Shown here in pieces: positions 10,967-21,660 of a stretch of DNA of 64,000 bases. The stretch is from positions 46,880,017 to 46,944,016 of the forward strand of contig CM019696.1 in the NCBI GenBank assembly GCA_009760885.1. Direction: 5' to 3'. Position 1 is the first letter of the stretch. Each line of letters starts with the position of its first letter. The translations under genes were made by a program, and so were the position numbers. The DNA is from Achatina immaculata (taxonomy: Eukaryota; Mollusca; Gastropoda; Stylommatophora; Achatinidae). Below the pieces are notes generated by a model. It worked only from the letters and a program-made list of their open reading frames with translations, searched no databases and was not told where the DNA came from.

Positions 10967-11395
10967 TCCATAGAAAACTGACAGTGAATATGTAATAAAT
11001 TTGTGAGATTAACGAAAGGATGTTACGCTGACCTTTACTCTCAGTTCTTCATTCTTTGAAATAAAAGCAAAGTCCGTTCATTTGTTCAGAATACGTTAGG
11101 CCCATCCATAAAGACGTGATTCATAGGACTGAGAGCAAGGGGTTCGATCCCTATTTTCGCCTTCTCCTGACTGTAAAGATCCTCGTTGGTGCTACGGAGT
11201 TCGTGCACCATATAGTTTCTAAGGGGGGAACATTAGATATAGACAGGTTTGAGTGCAATGAGAACTAATAGAAAACATTTGCACATCTTTTTATTAAACA
11301 AACGAGACTATTTGATTAGAAAGTTCACATTAGAAAAAAGTGACGAACAGTTTTATGACAGAAGGAAAGGGATCTTGGATCTTTCAGAGAACACT
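10967..11395. other. unassigned sequence with a tRNA-like B box
   Basis: At about 11128-11158 the text GAGAGCAAGGGGTTCGATCC looks like a tRNA-derived B box (GGTTCGANNCC), followed by TATTTTCGCC. No full tRNA fold could be drawn by eye. It may be a SINE remnant. Confidence 0.3.
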
Positions 11396-11480
11396 CAGTG
11401 AAGTACGTCGCCGGGCTTCCCAGCTCGTGATTGGTTCACTGTTTGCACGTGCGGTCGTAGGATCAAAGCAGAGGGCGTGG
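11396..11480 (+). promoter_or_regulatory. candidate promoter (inverted CCAAT box plus GC box)
   Basis: GATTGGTTCA (an inverted CCAAT box, about 11430) is followed some 35 bp later by GAGGGCGTGGCC, a GC-box-like site. The surrounding 200 bp are CpG-richer and less repetitive than the rest of the window. These are generic short motifs, so this is only a candidate. Confidence 0.25.
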
Positions 11481-11539
11481 CCTAAGAAGCGCTTTTACTG
11501 CGAATATTCAAATTTAAAAACACCCTCTCCTCCCCCGGT

Positions 11540-11781
11540 ATGCAAAATTCACTGAAATAACGCAGGCCAAAAGTACACTCTCGCCAGACTTCATTAAGTG
11601 CTCACCTTTGCGGGGAGATCAAAGGAAATTTCGTGGAGGAGACCCACGTGTGAGCCAGATTTGTGTGAAGGGCAACAACTGCACTTCCGCCCTGTTTTAT
11701 CACACGCCGGTGCGGAACTTGAAAGGGTTGGCCTCCATTTGCGAGTACTCGGTTCTTTTATGTTTGTTACGTCTGAGTATG
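11540..11781 (+). other. possible 5' exon ending in a splice-donor-like site
   Basis: Non-repetitive, CpG-containing sequence downstream of the candidate promoter, ending at TATG followed by GTAAGCC (donor-like GT at 11782). Two overlapping + frames are open (11598-11876 and 11608-11802), neither with a domain I recognise. If there is a host gene in the window its first exon could be here. No acceptor or second exon could be identified. Confidence 0.2.
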
Positions 11782-12263
11782 GTAAGCCATTATCACCTTT
11801 AGTTAAATTTTGTTTTCCCTTGTCTGAGCATTCTTTCACGCAGAGTTCCTGGCATTACGATTTCTTCCTTGATTGAAGCTCATTTTATTTTCGTTTTATC
11901 CTCTTTTATATGATGGTACGTGAGCGCCGGTGGCTGTAAGTGCATCTCTTATGTAACAGTTTGCAAATTTTATGCACATACGCCTGTTTAACGCGGTGTT
12001 GCAGTTGCAGGTTAATGGAATGTGTTTTATTGTCTAATGCGGGATGTTTTCCAGGTACTTTTATCTTTATTCTTCGTTGTATTTATCTTTCCCCAAGCGC
12101 TGCCAATTTTAAAACTGTTGGTCTTGGCTGTTTTACTTTTTTTTAAATCCGCTTTTAAGGGTACGGCAACCCTGCGTTTTTTGTGTTTCATATGCTTTAT
12201 GTGGCTGTGTTTCTTGACATAATGTTTCAGTGTGTGTTCATTATTTTTACATTTTCTTTTAAA

Positions 12264-12480
12264 CATCATCATGGTGCGCCACGACTGGATGAGTTAGCGA
12301 TCATGACCCTCCACCGTTCCCGATCTTTCATGCTTTCCATCAGTTCTGTTGTTGTGGTTGCCCAGTGCCGTTTTGTCAAGCCGTCAGGGATGTTCTCTTC
12401 TGGTCTGCCTCTTCCTTTCCTGTCTCCTGTCTTTCCTTGCTGTCACGATGTCCTCGATTCCTTCTCTTCTCATTTTACAG
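12264..12480 (-). mobile_element. LINE-H: 3' end of an RT ORF
   Basis: On the minus strand, after a frameshift, the text reads GRGRPEENIPDGLTKRH and then TELMESMKDRERWRVMIAN, ending in a stop followed by an ATGATGATG tail. This is the usual C-terminal signature (RGRP...DR..WR) of RTE-like RT proteins, with the family's microsatellite tail. An upstream piece reads KMRREGIEDIVT in another frame. The element is 5'-truncated at about 12480. Confidence 0.75.
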
Positions 12481-13045
12481 ACAACAAACCTAGACTGTCT
12501 CCCTTCTGTGGGTTCGTTAAGGCTTCTTTCTCACTGGTTTTTTTTGTTTGTTAAGGCATTGCTCATACAGTGGGGTATAATGTACCGACCCTAGCTATGA
12601 GAGATCAGTGCTCTAACCACTTCACCATCAGACCCTCTGTTAACATAGTGTTCTACTGAATTTACAAGTTTTACATTCCTTTCGAGATAACGTTTCACTG
12701 AATTGATCATTTCTATGTTCCTTTATATCACGCTTCTCTCAATTTATAATTTCAATTTCCTTTCGCATATTACGTTATTAATTTTCTAATTTCTATTTTC
12801 CTCTGCTTAATGCTTCTTCGAATATCAAACCATGGTATTCATTTACGTAATTTTTCAATTATCTTTTTTTTCGCTTTAAACGTGGCAAGTTCTTTCCATT
12901 ATTCTCTCAAGAACTCAATTTCAGAAGCTTTGATGTGTTGTTCTTGTAAGTGAATGCCCGTACTTTGGCGTTTGGTAGAAGATTATAGAGAGTATAAATC
13001 AATAAATCAATAAATCAATAGTCACACGTGATTGATGATCGGTTA
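12481..13045. other. unassigned sequence with a tRNA-like segment (12560-12645)
   Basis: On the minus strand 12560-12645 contains GGTGAAGTGGTTAGAGCACT, similar to the A box of a tRNA, and GGGTCGGTAC at a B-box-like distance. I read it as a SINE or tRNA relic rather than a gene, since the 3' half does not fold. From 13000 to 13020 there is (AATC)n. Confidence 0.35.
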
Positions 13046-13195
13046 TCTTCTACAACAACGATAGCTACTACTAATACTACTTCTACTACTACCACTGCTA
13101 CCAATATCACTACTACCACTATTACTATTGCTACTGCTATCACTACTTCTATTGCTACTACTACAAATACAACAACAACAACTACTACTACTATC
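13046..13195. repeat. imperfect (ACT)n microsatellite
   Basis: Trinucleotide repeats ACT/ACA/ATT with many substitutions. The threonine-rich open frame 13028-13216 is an artefact. Confidence 0.9.
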
Positions 13196-13224
13196 TCCCT
13201 GAAAATACTAACGTGATATTAATT

Positions 13225-13507
13225 GCATCCGATGCGGTGAAGATGTTGAGGAACAGCATCCTATCGGATTGGGAGTGGGTTATGGCAACTACTATTTTCA
13301 GTCCCTGAATGGAACTAAAAAGCAAGGGATGTGGAATACTTCCGTACCAGACTCCATCACCATAGGGACCATGACAATCCCGACCCCCGTTAGCCGGGCT
13401 AGACTTGATGCTGGAAGTATCAATGGCGAGGTGGGACAGGGTCTTGATCAGCTATGATTCGCCGACCCTGATTCTAGCATATCAGTTATGCGTCATTGGT
13501 TGCCAGA
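13225..13507 (-). mobile_element. VNTR-1 element, copy 2 (one 34-bp unit)
   Basis: Reverse orientation. The landmarks appear inverted: TAACCCACTCCCA, the GTCTGGTACGG block, CAAGACCCTGTCCCACCTCG, one 34-bp unit and a GGCAACC head at about 13506. The 3' end is shortened before the TGCAAAGAACACC block. It lies 200 bp from copy 3, in opposite orientation. Confidence 0.7.
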
Positions 13508-13713
13508 TGAGTCATGGCCATCTCTCCCAGGATTTTGCTCTGAATGGACTCCTCTGCTGTTTCTGACGCAATGGCGTGTACAGCCTGGCATGTATGGTTC
13601 CCTACTTCGTCACTTTTATTATTGTTTTTTTATCAATTTCTTAAATTATTATACATTTTCTTCTTGCCTTCTTGTATCTTTATCTTCTAAGGGACGAAGA
13701 CGATGTTTGATTA

Positions 13714-14214
13714 GGCAGTCGGCAACCCATAGCTGATATGCTAGCGTCAGGGTTAGGGAACCATAGCTGATATGCTAGCGTCAGGGTTAGGGAACCATAG
13801 CTGATATGCTAGCGTCAGGGTTAGGGAACCATAGCTGATATGCTAGCGTCAGGGTTAACGAACCATAGCTGATATGCTAGCGTCAGGGTTAGCGAACCAT
13901 AGCTAATAAGCTAGCGTCAGGGTTAGGGAACCATAGCTGATATGCTAGCGTCAGGGTTAACGAACCATAGCTGGCCAAGACCTTGTCCCAACTCTCCGTT
14001 GGTACCCCCAGTTAGGCAGAGCCTGACTAACAGGACAGGGATCGCCGTACTCCTCCATGGTGGTGGAGTCTGGTAAAGAAGTATTGCATACTCGCAGCTA
14101 TTTAGCTGCACCCCCGGGCTGAAAAAGTAGCTGCCATAACCCGCTCCCACTCCCCAACACCTTCACAGCATCGCCTGCAAAGAGCACCAGCTCGCAGTTA
14201 CAGGGAGATAACAC
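13714..14214 (+). mobile_element. VNTR-1 element, copy 3 (seven 34-bp units)
   Basis: It starts at GGCAGTCGGCAACCCATAGC. Positions 13735-13972 hold exactly seven 34-bp units (GATATGCTAGCGTCAGGGTT + AGGGAACCATAGCT). The core of about 240 bp follows, with AAGACCTTGTCCCA, the GGTGGTGGAGTCTGG block, TAACCCGCTCCCACTCC and CGCCTGCAAAGAGCACCAGC, ending at CAGGGAGATAACA. The repeat units differ from each other at only 1-3 positions, so the expansion is recent. Confidence 0.82.
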
Positions 14215-14990
14215 AAGATAAGACATTTCATCTTTAACTATTTTATTTGTTGTTATTGTTTTGTTTTTTTTATGTTTTTGACGTCTTTCTTTTCTTTATT
14301 TTTAAATTCCCTTATTTCTTTGCTTTTTTTCTGTTGTTCTCATTTATCTTTATCAGATATTTCTCTGTTTATCTTCTGGAAATTCCTTTATTTTTCCAAT
14401 ATTTACACGGCTCTTTAAAATATCTACCCGCTTCTGATATCGTTGACTCACCAGCCACCAAGTTCTATTTTAAAAGAATATTGTTCTATACGTAGCTTGT
14501 TTATGAATTATCTTAAGGAATGTGACGAGAACTGCAATAAAAATGTATTTTGTGCCTGGTGTGTGTATATGTCTGCGTTATCTTGTTAGATTAGTTCTAC
14601 CTCCCATGTAGTTCATTATCGTACATTTATGAATGTAGCAATAACATGTTACATTCTTACATATTTTCTTTATGTAATTTATATACTTGTGATAAATCAA
14701 GTGTGAGGTAAAGAATGAAAGATGAGTGATGAAAAGTAGAATATGAGACAAGCCTGCAAAGTCCAGTTCTTCACTGGTCGGAAAATAAAAAAAATCGTTT
14801 GTTCGTTCCTGTTTCGTACAATTTTAAAAGTCTTCCCGTCTTCTTAAGTCCATTCTTACCTTCCCGTATTTATTTCATTTCCCATCTCATTTCCCATTTG
14901 CTTTCATGCAAATCTCTTCAGTTTTTTTCCCATTGAGTCTCTTTATTCATGACTTCTCTTTTTGTTCATTTCTTCTCTTTATTTCTCTTC
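14215..14990. other. unassigned AT-rich sequence
   Basis: Pyrimidine-rich on the + strand, with no recognisable gene. The hydrophobic open frame 14247-14495 has no signature beyond T-richness. Confidence 0.4.
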
Positions 14991-14991
14991 T

Positions 14992-15150
14992 TCATCGTCA
15001 TCATCATCATCGCCTTTCACTCCCTTGAGAGCATAGGCCATGGATAAAGGCTCTCCAGTCATCCTTGTTCTTGGAACTACTCTCTGCTTCCTTCCATGCA
15101 TATTCCTTGTCTCTGGGCACTGTCATCATTTCTCTTCTCCAACTAAGTCT
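14992..15150 (-). mobile_element. LINE-I: 3' end of an RT ORF
   Basis: The minus strand reads RDKEYAWKEAESSSKNKDDW then RAFIHGLCSQGSERR and a stop, followed by (GATGAT)n at 14992-15012. The W-R-x(5)-LC pattern before a GAT microsatellite tail is the typical end of RTE-like RT proteins. Only about 50 codons remain. Confidence 0.6.
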
Positions 15151-15640
15151 ATTTCCCTTTTTAAATTTTGAATGATTTCATAGTTTTCATATCATTTTTT
15201 TTTTCGTTTTTCATATTTTCCGAAACATTTCTTCAAAAATTCTTTTTTTAATTGTTTTTTTTTGGTGTCATATTTTCATTTTTTTGGGTCACATTTTGTC
15301 ATTTGTCATTTTTCTTTGTCATTTTTTAAATCATTTTTCCCCCGCAAAATTCATCACTGATTGATCTTTCCAAATACGCTTAGGTAGGTCAACCAAACAA
15401 GCATCTGTTTTTGCTATTGTTTCAATTATTATCGCTATCATTAATATTCTCTTTCTTTTTTGGTCTTCATAAACCTCACTGCCATGCCCATTATAACAGT
15501 TATCACTGTCTGTGTTACGTGAATCAGGGCTCACGGTGCTACAGACAACCAAAGAAGTATCCTACCACGCGGAGCAGCTATTCCAACCAAGCGTCTCCAA
15601 AGGACAAAAAAAACCTCTGAATCAGTGAGCAAAAAAGAGG
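15151..15640. other. unassigned T-rich sequence
   Basis: Many TTTTCAT repeats between 15180 and 15345 in a loosely periodic pattern. No gene recognised. Confidence 0.4.
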
Positions 15641-15992
15641 GAATACTGGGCGAGCCCTGCACATGAACAAACCTGACCCGCATGACAAATCATACAAAAT
15701 AAACAGAGAAAACCAAAGCATCTTGTTCAGGCTACAGACAAACCATATCACCCTAAACAAACACGCAGCAAAAACAATGAAAAGAAAAAAACCGCATCCC
15801 AAATTGCAGATATTTATAATAAGGAGGAAAAAGTTGAAGATTTCCTACTTAAAATGCCCCAAACTAGATGAACCACGAGTAAAATTGCTTCCAAGATACT
15901 CTTCAGTTCACAACTGTATTTATTCCAAGACTAAACTGGTGCAGAGAACAGCCAAACTCTTCAATGTGGCATCAGTTGCCAAGGGATTATAG
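15641..15992 (+). pseudogene. retroelement-like ORF fragment (dispersed repeat, + copy)
   Basis: The open frame at 15663-15992 contains QSILFRLQTNHITLNKH. This resembles the RLRTGH-N-LN-H motif that follows the RNase H domain in jockey-like non-LTR proteins (inference from the family pattern; the Cys cluster that should follow is absent). The segment 15660-15800 is about 80% similar to the reverse complement of 17040-17160, so it is a dispersed repeat. I am not sure of its identity. Confidence 0.35.
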
Positions 15993-16142
15993 CTCCAATC
16001 AACATCGACATCTATCTCTACCATCATCTTCAAACCACGGCCCTGTAGCTTACAGAAGAAACAAGTGAAACAAAAACAAAAAAAAACAGGATGAAGAAAT
16101 GAGAATACAGACATTGTGTGAGTATATATATGTATGGTTTAG

Positions 16143-16211
16143 TTTATAGTAATAGTATTAGTATTAGTAGTAGTAGTAGTAGTAATAGTAGTGGTAGTAG
16201 TAGTACTAGTG

Positions 16212-16242
<31 letters not shown>

Positions 16243-16341
16243 AAACAGTAATAGTAGTAGTAAGAGTAGTAGTAGTAGCAGTAGTAGTAACGGTAGTAGT
16301 AGTAGTAGAAACAGTAGTAGTATCGGTGGTAGTAGTAGTAA

Positions 16342-16374
<33 letters not shown>

Positions 16375-16399
16375 CAGTAGTAGTAGTAGTAGCAATAGT
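16143..16399. repeat. (AGT)n microsatellite, left half
   Basis: Imperfect AGT/AGC/AAT trinucleotide array. It is the left half of one array that LINE-A copy 2 split (see 16400-16642). The serine-, valine- and leucine-run open frames are artefacts. Confidence 0.95.
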
Positions 16400-16642
16400 C
16401 TTATCTTATATCTTATATCCTTCCCGTGCCGTTAAACGTCACATAGGGCTCGCAAAGTAGTTCGTCAATTTTTCCTGTCTTCGGTGAGTCTTTCAACCTC
16501 ATCAAAGGATTTTATGCCTGTTAATTTGGCTTCTCTTAACAATGTCTTCTTCAGAGTTTCACGCGGTCTGCCTCTTTTTCTTTGTCCTTTGTGTTCCACT
16601 TGATAGCTTGTTTTGGGATTCTCTGATCATTTCAGATATTTC
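16400..16642 (-). mobile_element. LINE-A copy inserted in the (AGT)n array
   Basis: The minus strand runs from a LINE-A piece (NTKDKEKEAD-like remains of the RGRPRETL region) through the end of the RT ORF (RALCDV) to GTTTAACGGCACGGGAAGGA and the TATAAGATATAAGATAAGA tail. It is flanked by 12-bp direct repeats AGTAGCAATAGT at 16388-16399 and 16643-16654, made of the microsatellite itself. It is 5'-truncated to about 240 bp. Confidence 0.88.
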
Positions 16643-16732
16643 AGTAGCAATAGTAGTAGTAGTATTAATAGTAGTAGTAGTTGTAGTAGCAGTAGTAGTA
16701 GTAGTAGTAGTAGTAGCAGTAGTAGTAGTAGC

Positions 16733-16779
<47 letters not shown>

Positions 16780-16963
16780 CAGTAGTAGTAATAGTACTAG
16801 TAGTAGTAATAGTAGTAGTAGTAGCAGTATTAGTAGTAGTAGCAGTAGTAGTAGTAGTACTAGTAGTAGTAATAGTAGTAGTAGTATTAGTAGTAGTAGC
16901 AGTATTAGTAGTAGTAGCAGTAGTAGTAGTAATAGTAGTAGTAGCAGTAGTAGTAGTAGTAGC

Positions 16964-17013
<50 letters not shown>

Positions 17014-17014
17014 C
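16643..17014. repeat. (AGT)n microsatellite, right half
   Basis: Continuation of the array at 16143-16399, with interspersed AGC and ATT units that repeat in blocks (for example AGTAGTAGTACTAGTAGT at two places). Confidence 0.95.
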
Positions 17015-17170
17015 CTATGAGTTTTTTCCTCTTGTTTTTGCTGTCCTTTTGCTTAGAGCTATATGGCTTGTCCGTACTCTGAACACGACGCTTTGGTTTG
17101 TCTGTTTATTTTGTATGATTCATCATGTATGTGAGGTTTGTTCTATGTATATAAAATCAACCATGAACTT
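17015..17170 (-). pseudogene. retroelement-like fragment (dispersed repeat, inverted copy)
   Basis: The reverse complement of this stretch is about 80% like 15660-15800 (shared TTATTTTGTATGATT and ATGCTTTGGTT-type blocks). Together they form an inverted pair around the (AGT)n array. Stops break the frame. Confidence 0.4.
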
Positions 17171-17718
17171 CAATGTTTTATCTTGTTCGGAATAATCTGA
17201 GTAAGAGAATTTAAATAAAATAAAGCATGTGTCCAAGTTTTACTATGCTTGACGCTGCTGAAAACGCTCCACCCACCCTCAGTCACTGAATATCTCAAGT
17301 GGTTAATATCGATGCTGCTATGAGTACTGTCTGATGTTTAAAGATTACTCGTAATTTTGGAGATGGGAAGAAAATTGCGAAAATTCGGCGATACATTTAG
17401 CAAAAATCGTAAAACGGCAACATCAATATTATCAGTAACGGTTCTGGGCAAAACTCGCAGTAAATGACGCCAGCATTTATTGCGAAGAACTCTCAAACCA
17501 AATTACCAGTCGGAATAGAAGATACGGTAAACAAGTGAGATGATATAGATGAGGCGTGACAGATGATAGCAATGGAAACTGACCTGAGACTGGGCGCTTT
17601 ATGAAGTGTTATGAGTTTATGAAGTCTCTTCACTTCTACTGATAGACCTGTTATAGAGAGGTGCACTAGACGGGTGTCCAGACATTTCACGAGATAAACC
17701 AACTTAGTCCGTTTTTTT
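17171..17718. other. unassigned sequence
   Basis: No repeat or coding signature recognised. Confidence 0.4.
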
Positions 17719-18047
17719 GGCAGTCTGCGTCACACAGTTGACATGCTAGCGCCAGGGTTGGGGAAACATAGCTGGGCAAGACCCTGTCCCACGTCTCCAT
17801 TGGATAGGCCTAGGCCGACTAACTGGAAGGCATCGCCATAGTCCATATGGGGGGGTGGGGTCTGCTAAAGAAGTATTGCACAGGCTCTGCTTTTTAGCTG
17901 CATTCAGCGACTGATATAAAAAATAGCTGCTATGACATAGTCCAAATCCGATCTGATGCCGTTCTCCAACATCTCCAAAACATCGGCTGCAAAGAACACC
18001 AGCCCGTAGTCCCTGCAGGGAGACTGAAGAAGAAGAAGAAGAAGAAT
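17719..18047 (+). mobile_element. VNTR-1 element, copy 4 (one 34-bp unit, AAG tail)
   Basis: GGCAGTCTGCG head, a single 34-bp unit (GACATGCTAGCGCCAGGGTT...), then the core (AAGACCCTGTCCCACGTCTC, TCTGCTAAAGAAGTATTGCA, CATCGGCTGCAAAGAACACC) and CAGGGAGACT followed by (GAA)n at 18025-18046. The short microsatellite at the end is what one expects of a retroposed or Helentron-like 3' terminus. Confidence 0.78.
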
Positions 18048-18290
18048 CGTAGATTTTTAACTGGTTTTTAATTCTTGAACTTGAAAAGTTGGTTAACCTT
18101 GACCGGAAAACATTGTTAACTCAAGTTAGGTGAAGCGTGCCAACTGAGGCAAAACCTGGAGGTCTACTTCCAGCACATTTCACTGCGAGGATCATGCATC
18201 AGTGGGAATGTAGGTCATACTGCCCAAAGCAGCCTTGTACCTGGGGTGAACTGCAAGAACTAGAAACGGGTAGATCTGTACCGAGGTCTT
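18048..18290. other. unassigned sequence
   Basis: The open frame 18137-18937 starts here but consists mainly of the CT-rich tract and the 22-bp repeat downstream. I do not consider it a gene. Confidence 0.4.
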
Positions 18291-18420
18291 TTCTCTCTTT
18301 TCTCCTTCCTTCTGTCTCTCTCTTTTTTCTTTCCTTCTCTCTCTTTTTTCTTTCTTTCTCTCTTTTCTCTGTCCTCTCTCTCTCTCTCCCCCCTCTCTCT
18401 CTCTCTCTCTCTTCTTGTTC
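18291..18420. repeat. CT-rich low-complexity tract
   Basis: (CT)n and (TTTC)n mixture with C runs. Confidence 0.9.
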
Positions 18421-18500
18421 ACTCTTTATTCACTATTTCTCAATCTCTCCTCTTTCCACTTCATATATCTACTCACACACACGCACACAAAAGTTCCTAT

Positions 18501-18800
18501 TACCCAGCTACCCCGGAAATTACACCCAGCTACCTGAGAAACTACACCCAGCTACCCGGAAAACTACACCCAGCTGTCCGGAAAACTACACCCAGCTACC
18601 CGGAAAACTACACTCAGCTGTCCGGAAAACTACACTCAGCTGTCCGGAAAACTACACCCAGCTGTCCGGAAAACTACACCCAGCTATCCGGAAAACTACA
18701 CCCAGCTGTCCGGAAAACTACACCCAGCTGTCCGGAAAACTACACCCAACTACCCAAGAAACTACACCCAGCTACCCGGGAAACTACACCCAGCTACCAA
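18501..18800. repeat. 22-bp minisatellite, about 13 copies
   Basis: Unit ACTACACCCAGCTGTCCGGA + AA, in two alternating forms (CAGCTACCCGG and CAGCTGTCCGG). A 22-bp period with no stops gives an open frame of period 66 bp (PENYTQLPGK-type). Confidence 0.92.
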
Positions 18801-19174
18801 AACAGATCAACGTTTGTGTTCCTGCCAAGATAAGAGCTTTCTCCCTTGGGAACATTCTCAGACATGGAAGTCATGGCTGTGAATGGGAGATAACTATCTT
18901 CCTTGTTTGTTTTTTCCTTTCAAAAACTTTTGGATGAGTTATGAAAGGGGAAATTGAAAAGGTCGTGGGATGAGAGTGGGATTATGGTCAAAGAGTGGTG
19001 GACTATTCATGCGATCAAGTCTTGCTCTTCGTCCTTTCATCTGGAACAAAGTGTGGGAAACAGGTGAGTTCACGCAGGCGAAGGTTAATTTTTAAATGAT
19101 ATCTGCAAAACAAGATAAAAGATAGATATCATTAACATTTAGATAAGCAGAAAAAGGTGGTTTATATAGTAGAC

Positions 19175-19287
19175 AGAGATGTAGTAGTAGTAGTAGTAAT
19201 AGTAGTAGTAGTAGTAATAGAAATAGCAGTAGTAGTAGTAGTAATATTGGTAGTAGTAATAGTAGTAATAGATGTAGTGGTAGTAGT

Positions 19288-19357
<70 letters not shown>

Positions 19358-19358
19358 T
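19175..19358. repeat. (AGT)n microsatellite
   Basis: Long AGT array with AAT/AGC interruptions, perfect over its last 50 bp. Confidence 0.95.
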
Positions 19359-19388
19359 GTTTCCCTTCCAGAGTGCTCAATTGCCAAT

Positions 19389-21002
19389 GTTTGAAGATTA
19401 ATCACACCTACCATTTAATCTAATAAAAAATGTAGACCTTTAAGATTAATCACAATCAGCACTAAATTTAATTTTTAAAAATGTAGACCTTGAAAATTAA
19501 TCAGACTTAGCACTTACTCTAATTAAAAAGTGTAGACCTTTAAGATTAATCACACTTAGCACTTACTCTAATAAAAAATGTAGACATTGAAGATTAATCA
19601 CACTCAGCACTTACTCTAATAAAAATGAAGATTAATCATACCTAGAACTTACTCTAAAAAAGCTGTAGACCTTGACGATTAATCATGGCTAGCCGTACTC
19701 TAATAAAAAATGTAGACCTGGAAGATTATTCACACTCAGCACTTACTGTAGTAAAAACTGTAGATCTTGAAGATTAATCACATATAGCACTTACTCTAAT
19801 AAAAGCTGTAGACCTTGAAGATTAATCACATATAGAACTTACTCTATTAAAAGCTGTAGACCTTGAAGATTAATCACACACAGCACTTACCGTAGTAAAA
19901 ACTATAGACCTTGAAGATTAATCACATATAGCACTTAGTCTAATAAAAACTGTTGACCTTGAAGATTAATCACATATAGCACTTACTCTAATAAAAACTG
20001 TAGACCTTGAAGATTAATCACATATAGCACTTACTCTAATAAAAACTGTAGACCTTGAAGATTAATCACATATAGCACTTACTCTAATAAAAACTGTAGA
20101 CCTTGAAGATTAATCACATATAGCACTTACTCTAATAAAAACTTTAGACCTTGAAGATTAATCACATATAGCACTTACTCTAATAAAAACTGTAGACCTT
20201 GAAGATTAATCACATATAGCACTTACTCTAATTAAAACTGTAGACCTTGAAGATTAATCACATATAGCACTTACTCTAATTAAAATTTTAGACCTTGAAG
20301 ATTAATCACATATAGCACTTACTCTAATTAAAACTGTAGACCTTGAAGATCAATCACATATAGAACTTACTCTAATTAAAACTGTAGACCTTGAAGATTA
20401 ATCACATATAGCACTTACTCTAATAAAAACTGTAGACCTTGAAGATTAATCACATATAGCACTTACTCTAATAAAAACTGTAGACCTTGAAGATTAATCA
20501 CATATAGCACTTACTCTAATTAAAACTGTAGACCTTGAAGATTAATCACATATAGCACTTACTCTAATAAAAACTGTAGACCTTGTAGATTAATCACATA
20601 TAGCACTTACTCTAATTAAAGCTGAAGACCTTGAAGATTAATCACATATAGCACTTACTCTAATTAAAGCTGTAGACCTTGAAGATTAATTACATATAGC
20701 ACTTACTCTAATTAAAACTGTAGACCTTGAAGATTAATCACATATAGCACTTACTCTAAAAAAAACTGTAGACCATGAAGATCAATCACATATAGCACTT
20801 ACTCTAATTAAAACTGTAGACCTTGAAGATTAATCACATATAGCACTTACTCTAATTAAAACTGTAGACCTTGAAGATTAATCACATATAGCACTTACTC
20901 TAATTAAAACTTTAGACCTTGAAGATTAATCACATATAGCACTTACTCTAATAAAAGCTGTAGACCTTGAAGATTAATCACATCTTAGCATTTACTGTAA
21001 TA
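19389..21002. repeat. 48-bp satellite, about 33 copies
   Basis: The unit contains CTTGAAGATTAATCACATAT, AGCACTTACTCTAATAAAAA and CTGTAGAC. The period is exactly 48 bp in the centre (19981 and 20221 are in phase). Units at the left edge (19389-19870) are diverged in sequence and length, whereas the centre and right are nearly identical, with single-base variants (ATAAAA/ATTAAA, GTAGAC/TTAGAC) arranged in blocks. There are no open frames. Confidence 0.95.
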
Positions 21003-21660
21003 CTTTGACGTGCACAAAGCCCAAAAGTCTCCGCACACGCTAAATAGCTGCACATTCTGGAGACCTATAAAAGGTGTAACAAGAAGGTAACACTTACACA
21101 CCTGGAATCTCCAACTCCGAACTCAGAAAAATATGACAGAAAGAAAAAAAAAACCTATGTTTATTCCATGACAAATATTTGAAGAAAAAAAAATAATAGT
21201 GAAAATGGATTTAGATTTTAGCTATTCCAGATTTTGTATCTTTTGGGGTCTTTCAGAAATCGTAATATCGATTACAATTTTAGTTTGGAAACTCCACTAG
21301 CCGCGTTATCGATTACGACTGTACTCATGAAAATTCGTGCCTTGAGGGAAGGAGAAGTAATGAAATTGTGAAAATTGGTTCGATTTGGAAAAGTGGCACT
21401 ATCGTATGTCTCCGTGTTTGGATTTGTTTTAGTTCTTCTGTGATATGCGCTGTATATGTCAGAAGCGAGCGGTTGTGAAAATTACAGGGGACATATTTTT
21501 TTATCTTGAATTTGTTTCGTAGACTATCCTTGTCTTGAAGTTCAGGTTTTTTATGTCTGTCCATGTTATGGGACTTCGATCTTCAATTGGTTTCTGATAA
21601 ACGATCACCTGTTAGTGTCTGTACAAATAAATACCTTTTCTTAACCCTTTTTTTTCTTTC
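21003..21660. other. unassigned sequence
   Basis: Single-copy-looking text with no recognisable gene. A 79-codon minus frame (21325-21564) has no motif. Confidence 0.4.

Noticed and set aside
12560..12645. functional tRNA gene (minus strand)
   Set aside because: A-box-like segment present, but the B box is poor and the acceptor stem does not pair; the same holds for the B-box sites at 11128, 49340 and 63368.
16542..17195. 217-residue valine-rich open frame
   Set aside because: It is the (AGT)n microsatellite read in frame GTA; the flanks are LINE-A and unrelated sequence.
18137..18937. 266-residue open frame
   Set aside because: Consists of a CT-rich tract and the 22-bp minisatellite; no domain and no splice or codon signal.
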